From positions 1,008,846 to 1,072,845 of the forward strand of contig NZ_JAJAVQ010000001.1 of NCBI RefSeq assembly GCF_020531985.1: a stretch of 64,000 nucleotides of DNA. Direction: 5' to 3'. The DNA comes from Rheinheimera aquimaris. Its GTDB lineage: Bacteria; Pseudomonadota; Gammaproteobacteria; Enterobacterales; Alteromonadaceae. The notes under the pieces were generated by a model, which did no database searches, was not told the origin of the DNA, and saw nothing but the letters and a program-made list of their open reading frames with translations. The position numbers and the translations under genes are program-made. Position 1 is the stretch's first letter, and every line of letters begins with the position of its first letter. Positions 44,047-54,219 of this stretch are shown one piece after another.

Positions 44047-46626
44047 TTAAGGCTGGCTGCTGACAACAAAGCGCGAACCATCATGGTCCAGCAACACGGT
44101 GCTACCCGGTGCAATATTGCCCTGCAGCAACGCCTGTGCCAGAGGGTTCTCCAGATGTTGCTGGATAGCTCTTTTTAACGGCCTTGCACCATACAAGGGG
44201 TCGAACCCCACTTCGGCCAACTTATCTAGGGCAGCGTCACTGATGTTAAACTGATATTGCCGCTCAGCAAGACGCTGCTCCAGCCTCGCCAGCTGGATTT
44301 TAGCAATACTGCGTATTTGCTTATTATCCAGCGGGTGGAATACTACGGTTTCATCCAACCGGTTTAAAAACTCCGGTCTGAACTGCTTCACCAGCACATC
44401 CATCAGCATGTCTTTCATCTGACCATAGCTGTATTCGCGGTAGTGCTCCTGAATCAGATCCGAGCCCAGATTGGATGTCATGATAATGACGGTATTTTTA
44501 AAATCCACCGTGCGGCCCTGACCATCGGTTAAGCGCCCGTCATCCAATACCTGCAGCAGAATATTGAACACATCAGGGTGGGCTTTTTCTACTTCATCGA
44601 GCAACACCACGGAATAAGGTTTACGCCTTACCGCTTCAGTCAGGTAGCCACCTTCTTCGTAACCGACATATCCCGGCGGTGCCCCCACCAGACGCGACAC
44701 GGCATGCTTTTCCATAAACTCTGACATATCAATACGCACCATGGCATCGGGGCTATCGAACAGGAAAGTTGCCAGCGATTTGGTCAACTCAGTTTTACCT
44801 ACCCCGGTAGGCCCTAAAAACAAGAACGAACCTATTGGCTTGTTCGGATCGGCCAGACCGGCACGGGAGCGGCGGATAGCGTGCGCCACAGCGGTTACTG
44901 CTTCATCCTGCCCGATAACCTTCTCGTGTAGTGCCTGCTCCATCCGCAGCAACTTGTCCCGTTCGCCTTCAAGCATTTTGCTTACCGGAATGCCAGTGGC
45001 TTTGGACAGCACATCGGCAATTTCCTGGTCGGTCACTTTATTACGTAGCAGGGTGTTATCATGCATCTCTGCCTGAGAAGCCAAATCCAGCTTTTTCTCC
45101 AGCTCCGGAATACGGCCATACTGCAACTCAGACATTCGCTGCAAATCGCTGGCCCGGCGTGCGACTTCCAAATCCAGCCTGGCCTGCTCTAACTCAGCTT
45201 TAATATTCTGCGTGCCTTGCAGCGCAGCCTTTTCAGACTCCCATACTTCATCTAGCTCATTGTACTTGCTATCGAGCTCGCGGATCTGCTCCTGTATCAT
45301 GTCACGCCGTTTTTTCGTGGCATCATCAGTCTCTTTCGCCAGCGCGTTGTCTTCCAGCTTCAGCTGAATAATCCGCCGCTCCAAACGGTCAAGTTCTTCC
45401 GGTTTAGAGTCCATTTGCATACGGATGCTGGATGCGGCTTCATCAATCAGATCTATCGCTTTATCCGGCAATTGCCGATCTGACACATAGCGGTGCGATA
45501 AGGTCGCCGCCGCCACTATCGCCGGATCGGTAATTTCTACCGCATGGTGCAGCTCATAGCGCTCTTTCAAGCCACGCAATATTGCGATGGTGTCTTCGAC
45601 TGACGGCTCTTCTACCAGCACCTTCTGAAAGCGGCGCTCAAGCGCTGCGTCTTTTTCAATATACTTGCGATACTCATCTAACGTGGTTGCGCCAAGGCAA
45701 TGCAGCTCGCCGCGCGCCAGGGCAGGCTTTAGCATGTTACCAGCATCCATGGCACCATCGGCTTTACCGGCACCAACCATAGTATGAATTTCATCAATAA
45801 ACAGAATGACCTGGCCTTCTTCTTTGGCCAGTTCGTTCAGTACTGCTTTTAAGCGCTCTTCAAATTCACCACGGTATTTAGCGCCGGCCAGTAAAGAGCC
45901 CATATCCAATGACAGTACCCGCTTATCTTTTAGCCCTTCGGGTACTTCTTTATTGATAATGCGAAGCGCCAGCCCCTCGACAATAGCGGTTTTACCCACA
46001 CCAGGTTCACCAATTAACACCGGGTTGTTTTTAGTACGGCGTTGCAGCACCTGAATACAACGACGAATTTCTTCATCGCGGCCTATTACAGGGTCAAGCT
46101 TGCCCGCTTCAGCACGGGCGGTTAAATCGACCGTATACTTTGTCAGCGCCTGACGGGTATCTTCAGCGTTCGGGTCATCCACTTTCTGCCCTGCCCGCAT
46201 CTGCTCTATCGCCGCTTCAACACCTTCTTTAGTAACACCAATCAGCCGCAGAATTTTGCCCAAATCGGATTTATCTTCGGTTGCTGCTAATACAAACAGC
46301 TCGCTTGAAATAAACTGGTCTTTACGCTTTTGCGCAAACTTATCACACTGCTGCAGCAACTGCGCTGTAGCAGATGACAGCTGCAGGTTTGCACCTTCAC
46401 CTTCAACTCTTGGCAGACGGTCAATCGCCTGGCTGACTTTAGAGCGCAGCTCGTTAAAATTGATTGCCAGACGGTTTAACAGCTCCCGCACTGTGCCGCC
46501 TTCCTGATTCAGCAGGGCAAACATCAGATGCACAGGTTCTATAAACTGCTGGTCACGGCCAAGCGCCAGCGACTGCGCATCCGCAATCGCTTCCTGAAAC
46601 TTACTGGTAAATTTATCCAGACGCAT
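44047..46626 (-). CDS. clpB: ATP-dependent disaggregase ClpB
   Basis: Hexameric AAA+ chaperone that pulls proteins out of aggregates with DnaK. 859 residues: N domain 1-145, first AAA with [15 protein letters not shown], the coiled-coil middle domain about 400-525, second AAA with [16 protein letters not shown]. The pore loop [10 protein letters not shown] and GYVGYEEGG are kept. The ATG at 46626 has GAGGAG; the frame to 46647 is extra. A sigma-32-type promoter lies upstream. Confidence 0.98.
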   Translation of the reverse strand: MRLDKFTSKFQEAIADAQSLALGRDQQFIEPVHLMFALLNQEGGTVRELLNRLAINFNELRSKVSQAIDRLPRVEGEGANLQLSSATAQLLQQCDKFAQKRKDQFISSELFVLAATEDKSDLGKILRLIGVTKEGVEAAIEQMRAGQKVDDPNAEDTRQALTKYTVDLTARAEAGKLDPVIGRDEEIRRCIQVLQRRTKNNPVLIGEPGVGKTAIVEGLALRIINKEVPEGLKDKRVLSLDMGSLLAGAKYRGEFEERLKAVLNELAKEEGQVILFIDEIHTMVGAGKADGAMDAGNMLKPALARGELHCLGATTLDEYRKYIEKDAALERRFQKVLVEEPSVEDTIAILRGLKERYELHHAVEITDPAIVAAATLSHRYVSDRQLPDKAIDLIDEAASSIRMQMDSKPEELDRLERRIIQLKLEDNALAKETDDATKKRRDMIQEQIRELDSKYNELDEVWESEKAALQGTQNIKAELEQARLDLEVARRASDLQRMSELQYGRIPELEKKLDLASQAEMHDNTLLRNKVTDQEIADVLSKATGIPVSKMLEGERDKLLRMEQALHEKVIGQDEAVTAVAHAIRRSRAGLADPNKPIGSFLFLGPTGVGKTELTKSLATFLFDSPDAMVRIDMSEFMEKHAVSRLVGAPPGYVGYEEGGYLTEAVRRKPYSVVLLDEVEKAHPDVFNILLQVLDDGRLTDGQGRTVDFKNTVIIMTSNLGSDLIQEHYREYSYGQMKDMLMDVLVKQFRPEFLNRLDETVVFHPLDNKQIRSIAKIQLARLEQRLAERQYQFNISDAALDKLAEVGFDPLYGARPLKRAIQQHLENPLAQALLQGNIAPGSTVLLDHDGSRFVVSSQP

Positions 46627-46662
46627 GGATAGCTCCTCAATGAACAACTTCGTTGTGTCATA

Positions 46663-46691
46663 AGATTGGGTGCTGCTGGCGGAAATTCAAG
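46663..46691 (-). promoter_or_regulatory. Sigma-32 (heat-shock) promoter of clpB
   Basis: Minus-strand CTTGAA, 15 bases, CCCAATCT; the -35 is consensus and the -10 matches CCCCATNT except at one base. The start would be near 46655, about 30 bases before the ATG. Confidence 0.75.
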
Positions 46692-46718
46692 CAAGAAACG
46701 TCAAAAAATTGACTTAGA

Positions 46719-47453
46719 TCAGTCTAACCAGATAGAAGCTGCCATACGGCCGGTCTGGCCATCACGCCGGTAAGAGAAAAACAGCTCAGACTGAGCGTAA
46801 GTACAGAAGTTGCCTCCATATATCTGCCACACCCCTGCAGCCTGTAAACGCTGGCGCGCCAACAGGTATAAATCTGCCTGCCATTTGCCTGCTGCACCAC
46901 TCACGAAAGCCTGTTCAGCCTCTGCTGCCTTTGATATAAAAGCCGCCCGCACTTCAGGCCCCACCTCAAATGCACTCTGACTGATTGCTGGGCCTAAATA
47001 AGCTAAAACCTGCCCCGCTATTGCAAACTGCTCGACAGCCCGTTCGATAACGCCGTCGCACAAGCCGCGCCAGCCGGCATGTACAGCAGCCACCCGTCTG
47101 CCTGCAGTATCACAAAGCAACAATGGCAAACAGTCTGCGGTCATCACAGTACAAACCACACCGGCAACGCTTGTCACACTTGCGTCAGCCTGTTGCCCCG
47201 CCAGAGAACTTGAATCGAGCTGCAACACTTTCGTACCATGCACCTGCTGTAACCAGAAGGGTGCGGACGGCATCTGCGCCTGCTGCTGATAACGCTTGCG
47301 ATTTTCGGTAACCGCAATTGGATTATCAGCAACATGATCACCGAGATTTAAGCTTGCATAACGGCCTTCAGAGCAACCTCCATGACGGGTGCTGACGACT
47401 GCCCTGACATTTGCAGGTGCAGGCCAATCGGGTAGCAGCAAGCTTTCTGACAT
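46719..47453 (-). CDS. pgeF: Peptidoglycan editing factor / multicopper-type purine nucleoside enzyme (YfiH)
   Basis: 244 residues of the DUF152/LACC1 family. STRHGG near the start, VHGTKVLQL, TADCLPLLLCD and HAGWRGL carry the His and Cys that bind zinc. In E. coli the protein prevents L-Ser entering the peptidoglycan stem; family members also act on purine nucleosides. It follows rluD by 7 bp, the same pair as in E. coli, and precedes clpB, which has its own promoter. Confidence 0.93.
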   Translation of the reverse strand: MSESLLLPDWPAPANVRAVVSTRHGGCSEGRYASLNLGDHVADNPIAVTENRKRYQQQAQMPSAPFWLQQVHGTKVLQLDSSSLAGQQADASVTSVAGVVCTVMTADCLPLLLCDTAGRRVAAVHAGWRGLCDGVIERAVEQFAIAGQVLAYLGPAISQSAFEVGPEVRAAFISKAAEAEQAFVSGAAGKWQADLYLLARQRLQAAGVWQIYGGNFCTYAQSELFFSYRRDGQTGRMAASIWLD

Positions 47454-47460
47454 CGGCTAG

Positions 47461-48435
47461 CTACACGTAGTCCAGGCCGTGTTCGGCAGTATCAGCCCGC
47501 AGAGCTGCATTTAACTGCACCATATCGTCCGGTATAGGCGCATGCCACTCCAGGATCTCGCAGGTGATCGGATGTGCCAACCGTAGCATAGCGGCATGCA
47601 GTGCCTGGCGTTTAAAGTTGCGTAATACTGTCAGCAGATGTTCATCGGCTTTACGCGGTGGGCGCGGGCGCCCCGCGTAAACCGGATCGCCAACCAACGG
47701 ATGATTTACAAACGTCATATGCACGCGGATCTGGTGCGTACGGCCGGTTTCCAACCGCAAACGCAAACGGGTATGTGCGCGGTATTTTTCCATCACCCGA
47801 AAATGCGTGGTGGCTGGTTTGCCAGACTGGCTTACCGCCATATGGGTGCGTTTAGTCGGATGACGGCCAATAGGCTCATCGATAGTACCACCACCAGTCA
47901 TGGCACCATGGCAGACAGCTTCATACTCACGGGTAATTTCACGTGCCTGCATTGCTTCAACCAAATGGGTTTGCGCCGGGATCGTTTTAGCGACCACCAT
48001 CAGGCCAGTGGTATCTTTATCCAAGCGGTGGATAATACCGGCACGCGGCACCTCTGCAATACCCGGGCAATGATGCAGTAAGGCATTTAACAAAGTGCCA
48101 TCAGCGTTACCCGCCCCCGGATGCACTACTAAACCCGCCGGTTTGTTGATCACCAGTATATGTTCATCTTCATAAACAATATTCAGATCAATCGCTTCGG
48201 CTTCAAAGCGCTCGTCTTCCGGCAGCTCAGCAAGGATATCGATTTGTTCGCCACCCAGCATTTTCTCGCGTGGTTTGTTTTGCACCACGCCGCCGACTTT
48301 AACCGCGTCAGCTAAAATCCATTCTTTTATCCGCGAACGCGAATAATCAGGGAACATTTCGGCCAGAACCTGATCTAAGCGTTTACCAAAAAGATGGTCT
48401 GGTACAATTTCTGAAAGTTTTAGCTGTTTTGTCAT
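47461..48435 (-). CDS. rluD: 23S rRNA pseudouridine synthase RluD
   Basis: Makes pseudouridines 1911, 1915 and 1917 in helix 69. 324 residues: S4 domain 1-75 (RLDQVLAEMFPDYSRSRIKEW), catalytic domain with Asp139 in HRLDKDTTG, at the same number as in E. coli. The ATG at 48435 matches the E. coli start; the longer frame to 48489 reaches the divergent bamD promoter region. No good ribosome site is visible. Confidence 0.95.
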   Translation of the reverse strand: MTKQLKLSEIVPDHLFGKRLDQVLAEMFPDYSRSRIKEWILADAVKVGGVVQNKPREKMLGGEQIDILAELPEDERFEAEAIDLNIVYEDEHILVINKPAGLVVHPGAGNADGTLLNALLHHCPGIAEVPRAGIIHRLDKDTTGLMVVAKTIPAQTHLVEAMQAREITREYEAVCHGAMTGGGTIDEPIGRHPTKRTHMAVSQSGKPATTHFRVMEKYRAHTRLRLRLETGRTHQIRVHMTFVNHPLVGDPVYAGRPRPPRKADEHLLTVLRNFKRQALHAAMLRLAHPITCEILEWHAPIPDDMVQLNAALRADTAEHGLDYV

Positions 48436-48558
48436 AACGGAAGCAGTTATCCTGTGTGCAACCCCGGCAGGTCTGGGGTAGAATCGCAATTTCGTGTATT
48501 TTAGCGATTTTACGTCTGACTAGACAGCCATTTAGCTCAAGTAGTAACGGATTTTTAA

Positions 48559-49305
48559 ATGAACTCGAACTTTATACTGATTTCTCTGCTGGCGTTAACG
48601 CTTACCGCCTGTGCCGGCAAACCCAAGGACGACCCCAGTACTACCCAAACTGCGCAAAGCATGTACCAGCAAGCAAAAGAGGTACTGGACAACGGTTTGT
48701 ATAACAGAGCAATAGAATTACTGGGCGCAGTAGAAAGCCGCTACCCTTTTGGTCCTCTGGCGCGTCAGGTACAACTTGATTTAATTTATGCCCATTATCA
48801 GGCTGGCGATGTGCCTAAAGCACTTGCCGGAATCGATCGTTTCATCCGATTGAACCCGAACCATCCTGAACTGGATTACGTGTATTACATGCGTGGCCTG
48901 AGTAACCTAAAAGCTGACGAGAATGCACTGCATGAGGTATTAGGCATTGACCGTGCAGACCGCGATCTGGCCAGCACCCGTCAGGCATTTGATGATTTTA
49001 AAACTCTGGTCAGCAGTTTTCCGCAGAGCAAGTACGCACCTGAAGCTAAAAAGCGCATGCTGACAATCAAAAATACGCTGGCAAGATATGAACTGTCCGT
49101 TGCAGATTACTATATGCGCCGGGGAGCTTATCTCGCTGCGGCAAACCGCGGTAAATATATTGTAGAATTTTACCGTGACTCACCGCACATTGAAAAAGCA
49201 CTGGAAATCATGGTTGAGAGTTATGACAAGCTCGGCCTGACGAAACTGAAAGAAGATACCTATCAGGTACTGATGCTCAATTTCCCGCAAAACGATAAGT
49301 TCTGA
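48559..49305 (+). CDS. bamD: Outer membrane assembly lipoprotein BamD
   Basis: An essential part of the BAM complex that folds outer membrane barrels. 248 residues, lipobox LTAC with Cys18, then five TPR-like repeats: YQQAKEVLDNGLYNRAIELL, RYPFGPLARQVQL, ALAGIDRFIRLNPNHP, then the typical YYMRGLSN. Divergent from rluD, as in E. coli. Confidence 0.96.
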   Translation: MNSNFILISLLALTLTACAGKPKDDPSTTQTAQSMYQQAKEVLDNGLYNRAIELLGAVESRYPFGPLARQVQLDLIYAHYQAGDVPKALAGIDRFIRLNPNHPELDYVYYMRGLSNLKADENALHEVLGIDRADRDLASTRQAFDDFKTLVSSFPQSKYAPEAKKRMLTIKNTLARYELSVADYYMRRGAYLAAANRGKYIVEFYRDSPHIEKALEIMVESYDKLGLTKLKEDTYQVLMLNFPQNDKF

Positions 49306-49307
49306 TT

Positions 49308-49334
49308 AAAAGCCCCTGCAGTGCAGGGGCTTTT
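49308..49334. terminator. Bidirectional terminator between bamD and radA
   Basis: Stem AAAAGCCCCTG / CAGGGGCTTTT with a five-base loop and T/A runs on both sides, three bases after the bamD stop. Confidence 0.9.
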
Positions 49335-49344
49335 TCATTCATGC

Positions 49345-50706
49345 TTAAATTGCTTCTAACGCTTCTGCTAACTTACTGACGGCAATCACATCCATGCCCG
49401 GCACTGCCTCTTTCGGTTTGTTCGCCACCGGCACGATAGCGCGTTTAAAACCATGCTTGGCTGCCTCACGCAAGCGTTCCTGACCGCTGGGAACCGGGCG
49501 TATTTCGCCTGCCAGCCCTACTTCGCCAAATACCACCAGATCATTTGGCAGCGGCTTATCACGAAAACTCGATACCAGTGCCAGCAAGGTCGCCAGATCA
49601 GCGCTGGTTTCATTTACCTTCACACCGCCAACCACGTTCACAAATACATCCTGATCAGCCATCTGTATACCCGCATGGCGGTGCATAACCGCCAATAGCA
49701 TCGAAATCCGGTTTTGCTCCATGCCTAAGGTTACGCGACGTGGGTTGTTCAGTGGTGAATAATCCACCAGGCCCTGAATTTCAACTAAAAGTGGCCGGGT
49801 GCCCTCCCACAGCACCATAACAATGCTGCCCGACTGATCCTCTTTGCCTCGGGTAAGAAAAATAGCCGACGGGTTTTTTACTTCTTTCATGCCCTGCCCG
49901 GTCATGGCAAAAACGCCTAACTCATTCACCGGGCCAAAACGGTTTTTATTACCGCGCAATGTCCGGTAACGGTTGTCGCTGTCACCATCGAGCATCACTG
50001 AACAATCGATACAATGCTCCAGTACCTTTGGCCCGGCTAAAGAACCATCTTTGGTAACATGACCAACCATAATGATGGCAATATGATGCTGCTTAGCAAA
50101 CCGGGTCAGATAGGCGGCACTTTCCCGAACCTGCGACACACTACCTGGCGCCGATTGAATATCAGCCAGATGCATGACCTGAATAGAGTCGATAACCATA
50201 ATGCGTGGTTTTTCCTGCTGCGCCAGCGCACAAATTGTTTCGACGTTGGTTTCAGCCAGCATTTTAAGTGCATTTGTTGGCAAGCCTAAACGCTGCGCCC
50301 GCATAGCGACCTGCTGCAGCGACTCTTCACCGGTGACATACAAAGCGTTACCCTGCTGTGCCAGACCACACATAATTTGTAGCAACAAAGTACTTTTACC
50401 GGCACCAGGATGACCGCCGATCAGAATCGCAGAGCCCGGTACTATGCCGCCGCCAAGTACACGGTCAAACTCGGCAAAGCCACTGCTAAAACGCGGTACG
50501 TCCTGCAAATCGACTTCATCCAGCCGCATCACTTTTGCCACCGCTGCACCGGCATAGCCTTCAAAGCGGGCATTTTTACTGGCGGCAGCACCCAACCGCA
50601 CTTCACTAACCGTATTCCATGCACCACACTCGGTGCACTGGCCCTGCCAGCGCACAAAATCGGCGCCACAATCGCTACAGACGTAAGCAGTTTTAGTTTT
50701 TGCCAT
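49345..50706 (-). CDS. radA: DNA repair protein RadA
   Basis: A RecA-like branch-migration helicase that aids recombinational repair. 453 residues: N-terminal zinc finger CSDC and CTEC, RecA core with GHPGAGKST and the RadA-specific KNRFG, and the Lon-protease-like C-terminal domain (VFVNVVGGVKVNE, VVFGEVGLAGEIRPV). Divergent from the PilZ protein gene. Confidence 0.97.
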   Translation of the reverse strand: MAKTKTAYVCSDCGADFVRWQGQCTECGAWNTVSEVRLGAAASKNARFEGYAGAAVAKVMRLDEVDLQDVPRFSSGFAEFDRVLGGGIVPGSAILIGGHPGAGKSTLLLQIMCGLAQQGNALYVTGEESLQQVAMRAQRLGLPTNALKMLAETNVETICALAQQEKPRIMVIDSIQVMHLADIQSAPGSVSQVRESAAYLTRFAKQHHIAIIMVGHVTKDGSLAGPKVLEHCIDCSVMLDGDSDNRYRTLRGNKNRFGPVNELGVFAMTGQGMKEVKNPSAIFLTRGKEDQSGSIVMVLWEGTRPLLVEIQGLVDYSPLNNPRRVTLGMEQNRISMLLAVMHRHAGIQMADQDVFVNVVGGVKVNETSADLATLLALVSSFRDKPLPNDLVVFGEVGLAGEIRPVPSGQERLREAAKHGFKRAIVPVANKPKEAVPGMDVIAVSKLAEALEAI

Positions 50707-50826
50707 GGTTTATTTTCTCAAGCTAAATGAAAGGCATGGATATTGCTTTTCAAATTGTAACAACGTAGCGTACTACAGATTATAACCTGAAGATGCCGGT
50801 ATTTTGGCATTTAACCTGACTGAAAT

Positions 50827-53355
50827 ATGACAGCTGCAGATTTACAAGAATATGTCGGTGTAATAGACCGGATGAAGAGTTCACTGAACTCTGCCGATTT
50901 TGACCAGGTGTTTAGCCTGTTGACTTCCGACCTGCCTAAATCCAAACAGTTTTTGCTGAAAATGGAACTTAAACGCATGGCGCAGCCATGCAGCTACTTT
51001 ATCGACCTGCGAGGCCATGTCGACGGCGATGTTAAGCCATATGACTATATGGGTAAAACCCATTATATGGATGACAATGCCATTAAAGTGTTTGAAGCCG
51101 GGCTGAAACAATACGGCAGCTATACACTGGGTTTATACGAAGAAGTGCTCAATACCGAGAACAACTTCCGCGTCATGCACCGTAAGCAAACCGAAGACAG
51201 GGTTCGCAATGCGCTGCAAAATGACGGCACCTTCACAAATCAGCAAGCAGAAGCAGAGCCTGAATTGCCACCGCAGTATGCCAGAGTAATTCACTTTGGC
51301 CAGTATACATCCAGGCGTGATGAGCGCATGCATTTCAGCATAGATGTAGAAGTTGAGCTGGATGGAAAACGGTTTCAGGCCAGCACTTCTGATTTGTCGG
51401 TTTCCGGCTGTAAACTGAAACTACAACAAGCAGCGAAAACGGACGCTGGTAAACTGGTAAAACTGCATTTCACCGGTTTAGAGCAGGAGTTTATGCTTGG
51501 TCTGGAACAAGGTGTGGCTTACAAAATTGTTGAAGTCAGCCAGCAAGGAGCTAATCAATATTTACGTCTGCAGCGGCAGCAGAATGAAAACGAGCAACAG
51601 TTTGCCGAATTTCTGCAAAAATTTATTAATGGCAATAAACGCCGATACAAAGTAAACCTGGACAATGTCAGTCAAAGCTTGCTGAGCAAGGGTTACGAGC
51701 AGTTTTATGTGCCTCGTATCAACGCTCTGCCAGTATTTATTGCGGTTAGAAACGGCCAGCCCATTCCAATTTGTGCATTAACCACAGACTACAACAAAGC
51801 GATATGGCAGTATTTTCTGGACGAACAGCATCAGGCAGTGTTTATCAGTATCTGCCATGCCCGGCGTTTAAAACACCTGCTACAGCAAAACTCGGTAGAA
51901 AAATCTACCATCCTGTATAGCTTTACTCACGCGGTAAAAGGTAAATTATTTTTCTATTCAGCAACTCATGAAGAACTGGATGCATCTGAGCAGTTAAAAG
52001 CGTTATTTCTCGGGTTCGGCGCCAGCAAGCCCAGCTGGCGGGTATTTCAGCTGAATTTACAACGTTCATCAGCTGCGCAAGCGGAGACACCGCTTACTGT
52101 GCCGGTTCAGGGCAATATAAAACCACCGCCACCCTTATCCAGTCTGGTAAAGCAGTTTATCCAGGACGTGCGGTATATTGTCAGCTTTACCGATATTACC
52201 GGCAATGAGAGCACGTTTTGGTATCAGAGTTATCCGGTAGACCAGCAACAACTAAAATTATTAGCCCAATTTGGCCACAAAAAGCTTACTAACACCCCAC
52301 CTTGTGAAGCCGTTGCTGTGCAGTATGTAAATTTGCGCTCTGAGTCACGCTATTTGTATAAGACCGCAGTCACAGTGAAAACCTCAGCTGACTCAACAGA
52401 ACTTAGCGGGCACAGCCGCGATTTCTCTTCTAAAGGCTTACAGCTGGAAACAACTTTGCCGGTGCGTTTTAGCAAGGGCGATATATTACTGCTAAACCTG
52501 CCGGAAATGCAGAAGATAAGCAGTAAGTATCAGCTGTCTGCGTTGCCTTATGAAGTCATGGCGGTTAGCAAAAGCCGCACAATAATGAATCTGCGGGCGG
52601 TAGAGGGCGACCAGCCTCATGTTGGCAGATTATTCTTCCAGCAGCTGATCCAGAACAACCGCGCAAAATTGACTCAGGCAGAGGAGAGCCCGAAGTATCC
52701 GGGGCTATCTACCGCACTACGTAATTTATATATGAACGCACAAAGCCATTTTGCGCTCTATGTACACCGCAAAGGCATCCGATACGAAATTAATACCTTG
52801 GCTAAAGGTAGCGCCGGTAACAGCTTGCATCAGCTGCTGGCAATACAAAGCAAAGATGAGCAGCAACTTGATTTGTCGCTTATTCTGCAAAACAACGCCA
52901 TCAGTTTGCATTTTGCGCAACAGCTAAAACAAATGAAACGCTTTGACAGCCCAAAAGCTTTTGAATTGTATGTTGTGATCAGCCGCAATGCTGAGACAGA
53001 ACAACCAGAGTTGCATTGCCACTACGACTATGAGTTCATGTCTGAACAGGCAAAGCAGCAATATGTGTTAAGTGCATTACAGACGAACGTATTGTTTTGC
53101 TACAAACTGCTACTGTCCCGTACCGGCCGGCCAGACACTGACTTTATTGCGCCGGAACTTAGCTATATCAGCGCCTATGCTATACACAAAGCGAAACAGC
53201 TGGAAGAAGAGTTATGGAGTGTTGCAGGCGTTATTGATGCAATAGATATTTCGGCAGAAATTCCATGGCGATTTGGTGCCCAGGCCGAGCTTAGTCAGCA
53301 ACATTATGCCCGGCAACAGGCTTTACTGGCACAGCTTAAACAACCAGTCTCTTAG
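50827..53355 (+). CDS. Large protein with two PilZ domains
   Basis: A soluble 842-residue protein. Two separate segments carry complete c-di-GMP-binding motifs: RRDER at 163-167 with DLSVSG at 189-194, and RSESR at 504-508 with DFSSKG at 532-537. The rest has no enzyme domain I know; 275-420 and 620-830 look like folded alpha/beta units. It has no signal or membrane helix. Likely a c-di-GMP effector, perhaps acting on surface behaviour, and a possible reader of the c-di-GMP enzyme at 17-20 kb. Its end overlaps the convergent hydrolase gene by 33 bp. Confidence 0.82.
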   Translation: MTAADLQEYVGVIDRMKSSLNSADFDQVFSLLTSDLPKSKQFLLKMELKRMAQPCSYFIDLRGHVDGDVKPYDYMGKTHYMDDNAIKVFEAGLKQYGSYTLGLYEEVLNTENNFRVMHRKQTEDRVRNALQNDGTFTNQQAEAEPELPPQYARVIHFGQYTSRRDERMHFSIDVEVELDGKRFQASTSDLSVSGCKLKLQQAAKTDAGKLVKLHFTGLEQEFMLGLEQGVAYKIVEVSQQGANQYLRLQRQQNENEQQFAEFLQKFINGNKRRYKVNLDNVSQSLLSKGYEQFYVPRINALPVFIAVRNGQPIPICALTTDYNKAIWQYFLDEQHQAVFISICHARRLKHLLQQNSVEKSTILYSFTHAVKGKLFFYSATHEELDASEQLKALFLGFGASKPSWRVFQLNLQRSSAAQAETPLTVPVQGNIKPPPPLSSLVKQFIQDVRYIVSFTDITGNESTFWYQSYPVDQQQLKLLAQFGHKKLTNTPPCEAVAVQYVNLRSESRYLYKTAVTVKTSADSTELSGHSRDFSSKGLQLETTLPVRFSKGDILLLNLPEMQKISSKYQLSALPYEVMAVSKSRTIMNLRAVEGDQPHVGRLFFQQLIQNNRAKLTQAEESPKYPGLSTALRNLYMNAQSHFALYVHRKGIRYEINTLAKGSAGNSLHQLLAIQSKDEQQLDLSLILQNNAISLHFAQQLKQMKRFDSPKAFELYVVISRNAETEQPELHCHYDYEFMSEQAKQQYVLSALQTNVLFCYKLLLSRTGRPDTDFIAPELSYISAYAIHKAKQLEEELWSVAGVIDAIDISAEIPWRFGAQAELSQQHYARQQALLAQLKQPVS

Positions 53356-54219
53356 TTCAGAAAAGTGTCCATTGACCGCCGTTGGATGCGTCAGCATAGA
53401 AATATGGTCATAATCGTGCAGATAGCCAGTTTTTTTGCCTAACAAGGTAAAGCGGGCTTCTGGCGCGGTCTCAGCAATAAAAGCCTGAATATCTCGTGGA
53501 TGCCCAAGCAGGTGGTCATTTTGAGCTGCAAAATGCCACACTGGAGGCCACTGCACCATTTTACAGCCGTGAGCATAATCAAACTTATCGTCCGGATCTT
53601 CAAAGACCCCACCTTGTATCCATGGCACCGTATCCTGCACGAAAGGCGAAGGTTCATCATCAGCCCCCAACCGCCACTTGCGGGCAGGAAAGTAGCCGTA
53701 ACGCTGGCTCAGCCAGGGCGCAATCTTGTTCCATAGCAGGTTAATTTTCAGCTTACGCTCCAGGCTTTGTACACTTATCACTCTTTTGGTGCCAAAACAC
53801 ACTTTTGCAGCAAGTTTTGCCGCAAGCTGCGGAGCTCTGGCCAAAGATGCCGCTGCAACCACACCGCCCCAGGAATGCGCAATAAGTATAACTTTCTGCT
53901 GATGCTGCTGATAAATATGCTCGATTAAGGCTGGGATATCATGGCAGATCATCTGCTGCTGACTTTGCGAAAAACCTTCAGACGCACTGGGTTTGGAAGC
54001 TCCGCGGCCGGCAAAATCAGCGCAGTACACCACAAAACCGTTGTCAGCCAGATAGCAGCCGAGACCTTTGCCGGAATGGCTGTAAAAAATCCGGCCGTTC
54101 TCTATCGCGCCATGCAGCATCAGCACAGGGGCTATGCCGTGCTGTATTGGCATTAAACGGCGCAAATGTAATTGATACTGCTTCAAATCCAAATACAGTG
54201 AGCTTTGCTGATGCTTCAT
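53323..54219 (-). CDS. Alpha/beta hydrolase coupled to serB
   Basis: 298 residues, lysophospholipase-like: LHGAIENGRIFY near 36, nucleophile Ser116 in AHSWGG, acid in FAAQNDHLLGHP, and a His in the YLHDYDHISM region. The start ATG overlaps the serB stop by one base (TGATG), so it is translated with serB. No signal peptide. Substrate unknown; the link with serB may be transcriptional only. Confidence 0.8.
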   Translation of the reverse strand: MKHQQSSLYLDLKQYQLHLRRLMPIQHGIAPVLMLHGAIENGRIFYSHSGKGLGCYLADNGFVVYCADFAGRGASKPSASEGFSQSQQQMICHDIPALIEHIYQQHQQKVILIAHSWGGVVAAASLARAPQLAAKLAAKVCFGTKRVISVQSLERKLKINLLWNKIAPWLSQRYGYFPARKWRLGADDEPSPFVQDTVPWIQGGVFEDPDDKFDYAHGCKMVQWPPVWHFAAQNDHLLGHPRDIQAFIAETAPEARFTLLGKKTGYLHDYDHISMLTHPTAVNGHFSELRDWLFKLCQ

